The notes under the pieces are model-generated. The model worked only from the letters and a program-made list of their open reading frames with translations. It had not been told where the DNA came from and made no database searches. From Ascoidea asiatica (Eukaryota; Ascomycota; Saccharomycetes; Ascoideales; Ascoideaceae): 64,000 bases of DNA. This document shows, piece after piece, positions 1-11,331 of the stretch (positions are counted from its first letter, which is position 1; every line of letters begins with the position of its first letter). The stretch covers positions 2,119,340-2,183,339 of the forward strand of contig BCKQ01000002.1 of assembly GCA_001600695.1 (NCBI GenBank), read 5' to 3'. Both the position numbers and the translations under genes were made by a program.

Positions 1-1169
1 AACTTTACTTCCTTAAATCAAGCTACTAATACGAGAATCCTTTGGTTTCTGAGTCATTTCCTTAATACACTCTGAATCCCTTTTCAACCTCACTAGATAA
101 AGATTTGAACACTTTAGTGCCCTTAATCATGAATAATAATTGTGTTCATATAAATTTGGTCTGCTACTGCCACTGTTTGTATGGACCCTTTTGGATGAAA
201 TCTTGGCTTATGATTACAGTACTGTATATACGGGCTATATCACACACTTTTTTGTAATCAGTGGCTTCACTTCACCAAGATGTAAATCCAATATCCTCTT
301 TTCTCCTTTTTTTTATTTCTTTATTCCTCTCTTTCTCATATTCCAATTCGTTCGCTGTTTCAACGGTGTTATTTTTTTTCACTGGAGTTTTCTTTCGTAA
401 GAGCAAGTGATAAAAAAAAAAAAAGAAAATGGAAACCTAAAATTTAAAATATTTTAGCTTTCCTATAAAACTTTCCTAACTATTTTTTACTCTCAAAGGT
501 TTTAAATTATTCTCTTACCAATAAATATATTCTCAATTTATTTTATGAATCCTTTCAATAAAAAAAAAATCAAAGATAACTTAAACGTTATTCCTAACTT
601 TGAAAAATAAATTATTCAGCCAGCATAAATAATTATATAAATTAATACAATTGATAATAAAGTAAAAAATAATCAAAAGAAACCTAATTTATTAAAATAA
701 TATATAACATTTTCAAGATAAAATAAAAATTTGAAGAAATTGAACGAAGTAAACTATTTAATATGGAAAAATTTAAAAAAATGAAATAAAATTAGAACTT
801 AAACACTAACCAAAGAAATTTTTACTAACTAACTAAAAAAAATAATAAGTGAAAATCATTTTCAAAAAATAATAAAAAAATGAAAAAAATGAAAAAAATG
901 AAGCAACAATAAACCAAAAATAAAGTAACAAATCTTTGAAAAAAAAAAAAGATGAAAAAGTTATTAAAAAAATTAAGGAAATCTAGCAAAACATCATAAA
1001 AATATTAAAAAAAAAGATCCAGCTTTTTTTTTTTTAGAGTTCAGCGAAATTCAATTTATAGCAGAAAAAAAATTAGCAGTTATTGTTTTTGTTATTTTAA
1101 TAAATGCATTTAGAGTTTTTGTTTTTTATTTAATGTTATGTTTTCTATTCAATTATTCTATTGAATAAT
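1..1169. other. Intergenic, no gene seen
   Basis: I see no ATG-initiated reading frame with a credible protein here. The first 400 bases are slightly richer in G+C. From about 410 onward the sequence is A-rich, with several poly-A runs, and probably includes the 3' flank of the gene on the minus strand that ends at 1170. An open frame at 140-400 has no ATG start and encodes a hydrophobic low-complexity peptide, so I do not call it. Confidence 0.6.
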
Positions 1170-3542
1170 TTACAATATTGTTTTTCTATTTTTTTTAACT
1201 CTTCTTGATTGAAATGCTTGACTATCTCTAGTGTTTCTCCAACTATCAACTGCTCTTTGCAATAGCCCCTTTTTACCACGTAATTCTTTATTATAATAAG
1301 AAATTTTCCATGCTAAAATATTACAAAATCTTTCATATGGTCCTCTATTACCACTATATTTATCTTTTGGTAACATTGCACTTGGATATGAAGCATTTAA
1401 ATTCAAAAATTCTTGAGATAAATTTTTTAAAATTTCATCCTTACTTGTTACATTTTCAAAACATAATTCATCAAAATCATCAATTAAATTTTTATCCCTT
1501 GAATCTTCTTCTTTGATTTTAACTTCACCTTCATCTTCATTTTCATTGTCTATACTTTCTTTTTTATTTTTATTTGAACTTTTTTTAGCATATTTTTTTT
1601 CCATAATTTTAACATATTTATCCATGAAATTAGCTGGACATCTAATGAAAAAAGTCTTTTTTTCTTTACATGAACTATAATCAAAATAAATTATTTCTTC
1701 TCCAGTTTTTCTATCAAATTCAACTTTTGGTTCTGTTGCTCTAATTGGTCCTGGTAAACAAGATTGAACCTTTTTATCTAATATATTTTGATCAAAATTA
1801 ATATTCAAGTCATTTAAACCTGAAGAAAATTTAAGGGCTTTAGTAAATCTATTTACTTTATCAAGTGAAATTATTTTTTTATTATTTGAATTTATTGAAA
1901 ATTTATTAATTTTATAATTTGAAGATTTATTTAATCTATTGTTAACAATTTTAAGATTATTATTTACAGTACTATTTGAAATATTATTTGAAATATTATT
2001 TGAAACATAATTAGAAATATGAACTTGAAATGCAGGTTGAATTGTAGAAAAAAGCTTTGAATTAATTAAATTATTATTTGAATTATTAGAAAAATTAGCT
2101 GAGTTTCTAAAAGTTGAAGATTTTAATGAATCATTTATATTTATGTTATTAGGATATAAATTTAAATTATTATAATTTTGTACTGGAAGTTCAATTGAAT
2201 TATCTAAAGAAATTGGAGAAGAAAGATTAGTATTATTTTCAGTTGAATTTATATTATTATTATTTATATCATTAATATTTTGATTAAGATTATAATAATT
2301 ATTTGAATATAAATCAGATGAAGAATTGTTATTGAAATTACTATTATTATTGTTATTATAATAATAATTATTAATTTGAGATTGAGATAATGAATTTTGA
2401 AATTTTGATTGAAATTGATTATTTAATTGAATATTATTTAATTGATTCGCGTTTAATTGATTATTTTGATATTTATAATTAGATTGTAATTGGTCTAAAT
2501 TTGGAAAAAATTGATCAGAAGGAGTATTACAAGAAGTTGAAAAATCTAATGGAGTTGAAGAAGTTGAAATTAATAAATCTTTATCATTGGAATTTAATGA
2601 GTTAAAACTTAATGAGCTTAATGAACTTAAAGAATTTGAAAGATCTAAAGGTTTTGTTCCCAAAATATCAGCGGAAGATAAAGAAGAATAAGAGGAAGAT
2701 GATGATGATGATGATGAAGACGATGATGAAGAGGATGAAGTAGATGGAGAAGGAGAAATAGAAGTTAAATTAGCAAATTGAAGTAATGGAAAAATAGTTT
2801 GATTTGAATTATCTGATAAATTTGATTGAAAATTTATATTTGTAGGATTTAAAAGGGTATTTGTTGGTTGAAAGGAATAATTCAATTCAATATTTTGATT
2901 ATTGATATCATTATTAGAAGAAGAATTAATATTTGAAGAAGTAATTGGTACTAGAGATGTAGATGGAATTGCGGTCGCGGTTGTGGTTATTGGTGGGGTT
3001 GTTGTAGTAGTAAGAGCTGAATTTGAATTTGAATTTGAATTTGAATTGGAATTGGAATTGGAATTGGTATTTGAGTTTGAATTGGAATTGGAATCTAAAT
3101 TAGCTTCTGAGTTAGAGTCTGATTTTGGATTTGTATTAAATAAAAATGATTGATGTTGATTTTGATTATTGAAAGTCAAAGAATTGAAATTCAAAGGCTG
3201 ATTAATATTATTATTATTAGTAGTATTATTATCAAGTGAATTAATTTCAATAGAATTATTATTTGGAAGAAAAGAAGAATATTGAGATGCAATCAATTTA
3301 TTATTATTAATATTATTATTAATATTATTATTAATATTATTATTAATATTATTATTAATATTATTATTAATATTGTTATTGTTGAGATTTAAATTATTAT
3401 TAGAATAGGTTTGATATTTGTTGATTGAGGATATATCCATATTCATATTCATATCCATATTCGTATTCGTGTTCATGTTCATATTCATGTTCATGTTCAT
3501 AGCCATGTTTAAATTATTATTCATAGTATTAATATAGGCCAT
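1170..3542 (-). CDS. Asn/Ser-rich putative transcriptional regulator
   Basis: A 790-residue protein starting at ATG 3542. Residues 1 to about 560 are low complexity: a Met-Asn repeat at the extreme N terminus, five tandem I-N-N-N units near residues 57-80, an S-N dipeptide tract, and a run of about 16 serines. Only the C-terminal 230 residues look folded. They include a CLPGPIRATEPKVEF segment, a FFIRCPANFMDKYVKIMEKKY segment, an acidic linker, and a basic tail with spaced aromatic residues (PYERFCNILAWKISYYNKEL, then WRNTRD and RRVKKNRK). This layout, prion-like N terminus plus a compact basic C-terminal domain, is common in yeast transcription regulators, but I do not recognise the domain. 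A remote Vhr1-type or other fungal-specific DNA-binding domain is possible. The 7.2 kb gene-free upstream region is also typical of highly regulated transcription-factor genes in some yeasts. The reading frame is secure; the function is inferred. Confidence 0.75.
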   Translation of the reverse strand: MAYINTMNNNLNMAMNMNMNMNMNTNTNMDMNMNMDISSINKYQTYSNNNLNLNNNNINNNINNNINNNINNNINNNINNNKLIASQYSSFLPNNNSIEINSLDNNTTNNNNINQPLNFNSLTFNNQNQHQSFLFNTNPKSDSNSEANLDSNSNSNSNTNSNSNSNSNSNSNSNSALTTTTTPPITTTATAIPSTSLVPITSSNINSSSNNDINNQNIELNYSFQPTNTLLNPTNINFQSNLSDNSNQTIFPLLQFANLTSISPSPSTSSSSSSSSSSSSSSSSYSSLSSADILGTKPLDLSNSLSSLSSLSFNSLNSNDKDLLISTSSTPLDFSTSCNTPSDQFFPNLDQLQSNYKYQNNQLNANQLNNIQLNNQFQSKFQNSLSQSQINNYYYNNNNNSNFNNNSSSDLYSNNYYNLNQNINDINNNNINSTENNTNLSSPISLDNSIELPVQNYNNLNLYPNNININDSLKSSTFRNSANFSNNSNNNLINSKLFSTIQPAFQVHISNYVSNNISNNISNSTVNNNLKIVNNRLNKSSNYKINKFSINSNNKKIISLDKVNRFTKALKFSSGLNDLNINFDQNILDKKVQSCLPGPIRATEPKVEFDRKTGEEIIYFDYSSCKEKKTFFIRCPANFMDKYVKIMEKKYAKKSSNKNKKESIDNENEDEGEVKIKEEDSRDKNLIDDFDELCFENVTSKDEILKNLSQEFLNLNASYPSAMLPKDKYSGNRGPYERFCNILAWKISYYNKELRGKKGLLQRAVDSWRNTRDSQAFQSRRVKKNRKTIL

Positions 3543-5247
3543 TTTTAAGAATTTTATTCATGAAATCTAAAATGACAAGCGATGGAAAATAAAATGCAAT
3601 TGCTAATTGAATATTAATTGAATAATATTAGTAAAAGTAAATCAAAAGAATTAAGTATTTAATTTTTAATTATTTTGTTCAAAAGGCAAACAATAATAGA
3701 ATTTTGTTTTTTCTTTTTTAAAAAAAATAAAAGAAATATTAATTTTATAATTGGATAATAGTTTTATAGAAAAGAAGGAAAAGCAATTGCATTATATATA
3801 AAAATTGAAAAGTTTAGATATAAAAGTAAAATCTGAGTATATTAAATTAACCATTAATTTCTATCAATTTCATAGATTCAATTTAATTGACGTTGTTTTA
3901 TTAATAATGTGTAATAGAGTGGAAGAATTAATTTCGATACTTACGTTAATTGTTGAAGAGTTTTCTTTCTAATTTAAAAAGAAGCAACGCAGTTTGAATG
4001 TGTTTGTAATATCAAGTATTTAATAACCTAAAAGTTTTGGAGACGCAAGTTTAATTAATTAGCCAGCATCAATTGAAATAGAGCAACTGAAACATGTTAG
4101 GGAAGGCCTATTTCTGCATGAGCACGACTGTCGATTGAAATCATTTCAGGTCTTTCCAGGTATTCCAGAAACTATCTCGCAGAGAAATACCGTATACCGT
4201 GAGCTAATCATAATTAGTAAAGCAGACATCTATTGTGAAGCGGCAGAGTACTTGAGAGTACCTTGACTAAAACCCACTGGAAGACGTGTACTGCTATGAG
4301 ACATATAAGAGCATACAATTTCAAATCTAAAGTTGACCGTGACGAGTTTCTGTACTAGTGTACTGTGAAATTCAATGAACTAAGTTTAAATGGTATTTTC
4401 TCGAATGTATACAGCTAAAGCAGCATAATCCAGTTTTAACTGACATATAATTACGAACTTTAACATACTATAGCATATGTAACATATATTTCAAATATAT
4501 TATTATAATATTCATGGAAAATGAATGTATTTAAGCTTTCTTTAATTGTTCGGTCAGATTTGAATTAATTCAAATTCAAAAAAGAATTTTATAATGAACT
4601 TTAACAAGTTCAGTGCAGAATCATATTATAGATTTAAATATAAGAATATTAAATGAGATATTATGTTAGACAAACTTTATAGGTTTCATTGTGCAAAATT
4701 GTAACTTTCAGTTTTAATTAATATCAGAAAAAAAAAAAAAAATAGTTACCTTTCTTCTGTTTTTTTATTTTTCTATTTTGAATATTTCTACAGTATTGAA
4801 TGTGCTGAGAGAGTATACTAATTGAATATAACTTTACTCAGGATTCAAAGGTTTGCAAACTAAAAGGTTCCAAAATCTTGAAAAAAAATGAAACCTTGAT
4901 TTTGTTCATAAATTTGAAGATCTGATGGATTTGTATATTTTAGCAAAATTTTCCTTTTCTTTTTTTCTTGGTGATTTTGGTAAAGCACTTATTTCAAAGA
5001 TTAAGAAAAAGAAGCAGTATAAAAAACAGAATTGATTTTTACAACTCTTACTTTTTTTTTTTATTTGGAATAGATGTTTTCAAAAAGAGGAAATTATAAA
5101 TAAAGATTGTAGTGTATATGATTTTAAGGACACCATTGAAGCAAGAAAGACACTAATTAAAAGAGTAAATATACCTAAAGTATTTTATAGAACACCATAA
5201 AAATGAATTAATTTAAACACAGGACTATTCAGTAATGTTATTTAAAA

Positions 5248-5305
5248 ATTAATTGATATTTAATTGATATTTAATTGATAATTAATTGATAATTAATTGA
5301 TTTTT
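5248..5305. repeat. A+T tandem repeat, TTAATTGATA-type
   Basis: Four to five imperfect copies of a 10-12 base unit (TTAATTGATATT / TTAATTGATAA) lie in tandem in the gene-free region. No coding frame covers them. Confidence 0.75.
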
Positions 5306-5660
5306 AATTACACCTTAATTTATTACCGGAGTGTTTAATTAATAGGGGAGTATACACGAAACATAAAATATCCTTAATTTTAATTAATTCTATTTATTAA
5401 ATAATTTACTGTATAAATTAACTAGACCTTTGACTAACAAAAATTTATTTACTGTAGGAATTTAAATAATTATTTTAGTAAAGGTTTCAACTAAAACTGA
5501 CAGTCGTGAATTGAAATAGTGACATTTTATGGAATTGTTATATGAATTGATAGACAACTTGTTGAGCTTAAATTGATTTACTATCTTTTAAGTATTTGAT
5601 TGCAATCAATTTTGTATTTTGTCTGCTCTACTTAACTTTGTTCTTTGTGCTTAGCACTTT

Positions 5661-5702
5661 TCAATTTTCAATTTTCAATTTTCAATTTTCAATTTTCAAT
5701 TT
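5661..5702. repeat. TCAATTT heptamer microsatellite
   Basis: Six perfect tandem copies of the 7-mer TCAATTT. They make a short open frame on the plus strand that is only repeat translation. This is probably replication slippage with no product. Confidence 0.9.
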
Positions 5703-6739
5703 CTTTTTTCATTTTTTACTTTGTATCTTTGTATCATTTTGTGTTCAGATATTTAGAGTGTTTTAATTATACCCCGAATTTTAAAGATGATATGTTTTAC
5801 AATAACGAAAAAATCAGTATTGAATACACTGAACAGTACTAATAATTATATTAGTACTATTAATACTAACAATACTAACAATACCAAAACACAGGTTTGG
5901 ATTTGCTAAACCAGTACAGTATCAAATATCAAATATAATTGTGGTTACAGGTGAATAATTCTTCATTACTACAAAACTATTCTTCAGATTTTTATTGAAT
6001 ACTGTTCAGTAACTTCATCGAAAGGTGGTGTAGAGGCTAGTATATTATCTTTCAATATGATAATATCTTATCAGAATTCTATCTTATCTTTTTTACTGAT
6101 ACACAAAGTTAAAGATAAAATAAAATCTGAAATTTTTGATTTTCATTTGTGATGCTAATATTATTAATAGTAGTAGTCCGGTATATGATCGGTAAGTCTA
6201 CCCTGCTTTTACTGCACAATAATTAATTATACAAGATGAGAGAATATTTATTGGATAATGTTTCATTAGCCATGATTCTTACACACAGAATTTCATATTT
6301 TTCAGCAATTGTGGGAATGCAAACCAGTCTGCCTCTTTGCTATTATAATATTCTGATACGGTAATATTGCGATACTGCGCTATACAACAACAATACTGTG
6401 CTCTATTCCACAATAGAAATTATAAAATTGAAAAATTGTGGTGTGGCGTGTAAATTGCACAGAACTTACAATATTTTTCAACCACAAAAGAGAATCAAAA
6501 TGCTCACCAATAGTAGTACTAATGTACCACTGTACTATTGTACTACTGACCTGCTACAGAGAAATCACTAACATTACTACTGTAGTGTAGTATTAGTAAT
6601 AATATTCACTCTTCAAAGTGAAGCCAAGATTGTTGGATATTTCACCTGTTCTCTCGTTGCCAAAAGTGGTCTTGAAATAGCAATATAAAGTAATATAATA
6701 ATTAGTATTAAATCTGCAAATACACAGTAGCTTTAGTGC

Positions 6740-6970
6740 AGCATTAAGCCCGGTTCTCCAACACACAAAAACATAGCCATAACTTAAGGTTAACTAATAA
6801 TAAACGCACTTGCCGAGTTCAGCAGTAAATTGTCCGTATGCACAAAAATGCTATGTGTAATAAAAGCGACAGTCAGGCACGGGGTGATGCCTGTAGACCA
6901 GCAGAGTCGATCGCTAAAAGCTTTGCACCGTTTAAAGTTCGCCCAAGTATTTCTTCAGTATTAGCCGATT
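6740..6970. other. G+C-richer patch with hairpin, possible ncRNA or regulatory DNA
   Basis: This block inside very A+T-rich DNA is clearly richer in G and C. It contains a perfect hairpin at 6874-6893 (CAGGCA, 8-base loop, TGCCTG). I compared it from memory with yeast U-snRNAs, RNase P, SRP and U3 and saw no convincing match. It may be a structured RNA gene or a transcription-factor binding cluster. Confidence 0.3.
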
Positions 6971-9900
6971 GATGAACAAAGTAACTATCCGCCATAGTTA
7001 ACGAACGCTCTTTTTTCATTTTTCCATATTTTCATATTTTCATATTTTTATCTTACAATTATCACAAATCATTATTAAAAGGCAACTCTTTAGAACAAAT
7101 TATATATAAATAAAACCCTTATTTCCCTCATGAAAGTTGAAGAACCTTCTGTGGGAAACAGTAGTATAATAAATAATCTAATCAATAGCTTTTTTGTTAA
7201 ATTTTTTGTTATGTTTTTGTAGAAATTACAGATTTTAAAACCATATATTATCTATCATATTTAGCTAACAGTATAGTAGTTTACTTTCCAATCTGCAAAA
7301 AATTAGTCATTCATATAATATGTTCACAAATGATCATTTTAATCACAATCAAAGTCCCACTTAAGTGAATTGATTCCTCAAAGTTATCAAAAAAACTATT
7401 AATCTCGTATGTACCATTGTCATAAAATTTTTTTTAAAAATTTCTTAACTTTCACTAATGGTTACAAATAATTAGGATTATGAGAAACAAAATATTAAAA
7501 TTCTTCATTTTTTTGTATAAATTTATACATTTATCAAAAATTATATTTCAATAACCATTGTTAATATTGTTTTCTTCAACTCTTAAAAGTGTATTATTTT
7601 CAAAAACTATTTGAATTAAAATAATTGTAATATATATACAAAACACCAAAATTAAAATTTTCAAGCCATATAATAGCTTGAAGTTAGCTGTTTACGAGCC
7701 AATTAAACTTAGTGATTTCATTTTGTATCAAATAATATATCATTTGGTTTTTTTAGGTTTTTTTATTTGTACTTTTTTTTTTTATTTGATTTTGATTTTA
7801 AAATTCTCAAAACAGAACAAAAAAAACAAAAAAAAAACATATTAACAATGATCATGTTAATCATAATAATGTAAAAAGATAAAATAAGCAGCACTTAGTA
7901 AAGATTTTAAAAATTTAAATATCATAAAGCTTTCAAAATCAAAATGTTATACAAAACCATAATGTTATTGAAAACTTAAATTTACTTTCTTTTCCTGTTA
8001 AACATTTAAAAACTTTCATATGCCATTATAAATTATTTGAAAAATAGATAATAAATACTTTAAAAAATAAATCATGGCATTGTTGAATTTTTAATTTGTT
8101 GAATTGTTGAATTATTTTGAATTTCATCTTAGATAATCTCTTTCATTTCAATATTGCATATTTTCAATTTTCTTCAAATTATTTTGAAATATGATAAACT
8201 GATTATAAATTTTCCCAAAGTAAATGAAGTAAGTAGAAAGCTTATACTCTGATATTTTACTGTAGCAGCATCTTTTTTGAAATTTGTTTGTTTACATTGT
8301 TGCATAATAATTAAAACAATAGAATGTATTTCTTTAGGTTATAAATATAAATTCGTAAAGACTAAATTATACAGAATTTTATTTCAACAACTGCCTGGAA
8401 ATTGTTAAAAAACATTTAAAGAAAAAAAGAGATTTTACAGTATTGCAATATAAGAACGTTTTGCTTTGAATTATAACAATAACCTCCAACTATTTTTGAA
8501 TTTTTTTGAAAAAAATACAAGAACAAAGAACCAAAAAAATATCAGTAATAATATTTAACATATTTTCTATTAAAGATTTTTCAATTCATTTGAAAAAACA
8601 AAATTCCAAAGAAAATTTTTTCTTTATTGAAACTTTCTGTAGAAAAAACGTGACTTTGAATTGTAAAATTGAAAATTTTGATCATTTTTATGGAGATCTT
8701 TAACGAAATCAAATAAGTGGAAATTGAAAAGCTTCGAGCAAACAACTCTGATTTGTCAATTTCAGAATGTATTGAAGAAATCGGATTGGGAACTTGCGTT
8801 TGCATTTTCCAAATCATTTGGTTGCGCTCTGAACACTATTAACAACTATTAATTGACTTTGATAACGCTAACGTTATTTTGTTGTCACAATATATGTAAC
8901 GTTACACTATATATAACGTAACCAAAAACATATTTTAATTGATTTTAATACCTAACTTTACATTAACAATGTAAAAACAAAATTACCCTCCTCGAAAAAC
9001 ATGTAAAACATTTAAAGATAAGCAAGGTTATTTGGTGTTCTGGATAATTTAATAAACAGGGTAACCCAACTTACGTTATTATTTTGCCTGAAAGTTACAA
9101 TAGAAGTAATGAAGCTAGTTATGTATTTTCAAGTATATAAAGGCCTTAAAAAAAATTAGCACATCGAGTGACTTATTTAGACGGCATAATTGAAAAAAAA
9201 GATTGGAATAATAATAATAGAAAAAATACAAGTATTCATACGTGTGTGTGCTGTTGAAATATGCATATTTAAGTGTAATATTTTTAGGCAAACAAAAGTA
9301 ATTCAGAAGAACTCAAAAAAATAATTTTGTTTTATAAAAGTTGTGCGAACTAATACATTTTAGAACATTCTATTTCTAGTTTATTGTCTAAGAAAATGGA
9401 TTTTTAAAGATTTGAAAACAGTAAACTGCAACTTCTTTGATTAAAATTGGATTTCCTGATTTTTTTTTTTTTTTTGAATGAACTTTAAAAATCCAAGCTT
9501 TTTTATAGAAAGTTCCGTTACCTTAGCGACTTTATTAAACATTTTATTTTTTTTTAATTTTAATTTTAATTTTTACTAAATAACTGAGTCTTGAAATAAT
9601 TAAATTTGATTAATTAAAATTTTCATGTAAGATTATTATATTAAATAGATATTTGTATACATTTTTTACTATTATAACATTACCACTGACGAGAGTGGAA
9701 AATTAATGAGCACGTAATTTTTATACATTTTCTGTCTTGAAAAATTTATAACAGTAATGACTTTTCCATTAATTATAATAAAAGTTTTTACAATTTAAAA
9801 TTATCGAAATGATATTAGTAGTAATAGTAATAGGAAAATGTTAATAGATAAAATTGAAATAAAAATGAAATGAAAAATGTATCGGCATCTACTTTCCGAA

Positions 9901-10742
9901 TAAAAAATAGATTTCATAAAGAATATTTTAAATATAATTTATAATCAATTTCATTCGTTAAATTGATTATTTGACTGAATTATTTGACTGAAATTAAATG
10001 ACCAATTACATTGAATTTATAGACTAAGAGTTTTAGTATGGTAAAATATTCTTTTCAGATATAATCAGCAGACAAATTAATTATTAAATTATTACAACAT
10101 ATATATAATACAAGTATTCTGTATGTAAAATGTCAGTTTAGCAATTATTATCATAATTATAAGCATAATCATAATAGAAATGCTTTCGAATTTCAATTAT
10201 TACAATTAATTTAGTTTTTTTTTGTTTTTTTTTTTCGTTCGGATACAAACCAAAATATAGAATTTTTATATCTATTTCAATATCAATATATATCCATATA
10301 CTGTTTGTGTGAGAATATTTTAAAAGAAATAGGTTTTATTTAAAATTGTAATTAGGTAAGAGAATTCTAAAGCTAAAAGACTAAATAATTATGATGACAG
10401 AAGAAAAACCGGATTAAAAAGAGAAAGGAGAAAAGAAAAGGAGAAAAGGAGAGAAACAAAAAAGAAAAAAGTTCATATAGTACCAAAAAAAAGATTTTAA
10501 TAAAAGCAAAAGTGTTGGGATTCTTGAGACATAATAGAATAAATTAAGTTGTTTTAGTTTAAAAATTATCAAAGATAATGAAAAATGATGTCAATATTAT
10601 AATTAGATTAATAATTAATATTATATATTAATATATGTAAAATAGTAAATATAAAACTCAATAATTTCAAAACTATATAAAATTAAAAAAAAAATATAGA
10701 CAAAAACAGACATATTTATATTGGTTTGTGTACATAGGACAA

Positions 10743-11156
10743 TTAATCTTCTTCATCACTTGAAATGTCAATTACTCTTAATTTTCTCTTTTTATTTTTA
10801 GTACCTCTGTAGTAATGGCGTAAATATTCAGAGCTATAATTAACATTATAACTCCCTAACAGCCAAGCCCAATTTTTAAATGATAAACCAATCGGATTAT
10901 TTTTTCATAGTTTGGTAATCAATTTCACTTTTGTTGAGTCATATTTTTGATACAAATATGGTTATGCACAGCGTGTTAAAAGTAAATTATCTGATTTCTT
11001 TTTCATTTGAACTGGTAAATTATCTTTACTTTCTACCCAACGTTTTGGAATTAATGCTTTCTTCATAATTGATTTTTTCGATTGGCTACCAACCAGTGAG
11101 GGATTAAAGGCAAATTCAAAATTTTTTGCTTGAAAATAAGTAGGTGGAGGATCCAT
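10743..11156 (-). pseudogene. Small acidic-tailed protein frame broken by two in-frame stops
   Basis: From ATG 11156 the frame runs 137 sense-like codons to a TAA at 10743-10745, but is interrupted by TAA (codon 65, 10962-10964) and TGA (codon 84, 10905-10907). Both sides of the stops look like protein. Upstream is a basic, Lys-rich segment starting MDPPPTYFQAKNFEF. Downstream is FKNWAWLLGSYN, then a Lys/Arg stretch, then VIDISSDEED at the very end. That tail fits a SUMO-interacting motif (hydrophobic core followed by acidic/Ser residues). The family is not recognised. A donor-like GTATGT (11285-11290) and CTTCAG acceptor (ending 11190) upstream of the ATG suggest a possible 5' UTR intron. 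Explanations for the stops are a recent pseudogene, an unusual intron covering both stops (I see no good donor or branch site), read-through, or sequence errors. The intact 65-codon 5' part might still be expressed. Confidence 0.45.
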
Positions 11157-11324
11157 TTTTAATTGAAGTAATTTTAGTAATATTAGTGACTGAAGGAAAA
11201 GAAAATAAAATAAGAAAAAGGTTAACTCAAATATTTTTGACAGCGAGTGACAACGAGCAATAACAACTGACAACAACTGACAACACATACATTGAACATC
11301 CAACATTCAATATAAAAAAATAAG

Positions 11325-11331
11325 TCACGTG
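11325..11331. promoter_or_regulatory. TCACGTG E-box (Cbf1/bHLH-type)
   Basis: GTCACGTGTC lies about 170 bases upstream of the ATG at 11156. CACGTG is the established core for Cbf1 and Pho4-type bHLH factors. The site also fits the CDEI consensus, but no CDEII/CDEIII arrangement is visible. Function is inferred from the core only. Confidence 0.35.

Larger units (their letters stand above)
3543..10742. other. 7.2 kb gene-free region
   Basis: No reading frame in this stretch has an ATG start plus a recognisable protein. It is mostly A+T-rich with many homopolymer runs. Local structures include a (TTAATTGATA)-type tandem near 5248-5305, six TCAATTT units at 5661-5702, a cluster of TACTA/TAGTA inverted repeats around 6490-6610, a G+C-richer patch at 6740-6970 with a perfect 6-bp hairpin, and the palindrome GTAACGTTAC near 8896. 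It could be a long promoter of the gene starting at 3542, hold unrecognised noncoding RNA or a replication origin, or be centromeric. Sequence alone does not decide. Confidence 0.6.

Noticed and set aside
140-400. Plus-strand open frame near the left edge
   Set aside because: It begins at TTG, not ATG, and encodes an unrecognisable Phe-rich peptide.
2902-3153. Plus-strand frame opposite the Asn-rich regulator (Glu-Phe/Glu-Leu repeats)
   Set aside because: It is the antisense reading of the S-N dipeptide repeat of the real gene.
11325-11331. CDEI of a point centromere
   Set aside because: Only the CACGTG core is present. There is no CDEIII-like element, and a complex I-bearing yeast is not expected to have point centromeres.
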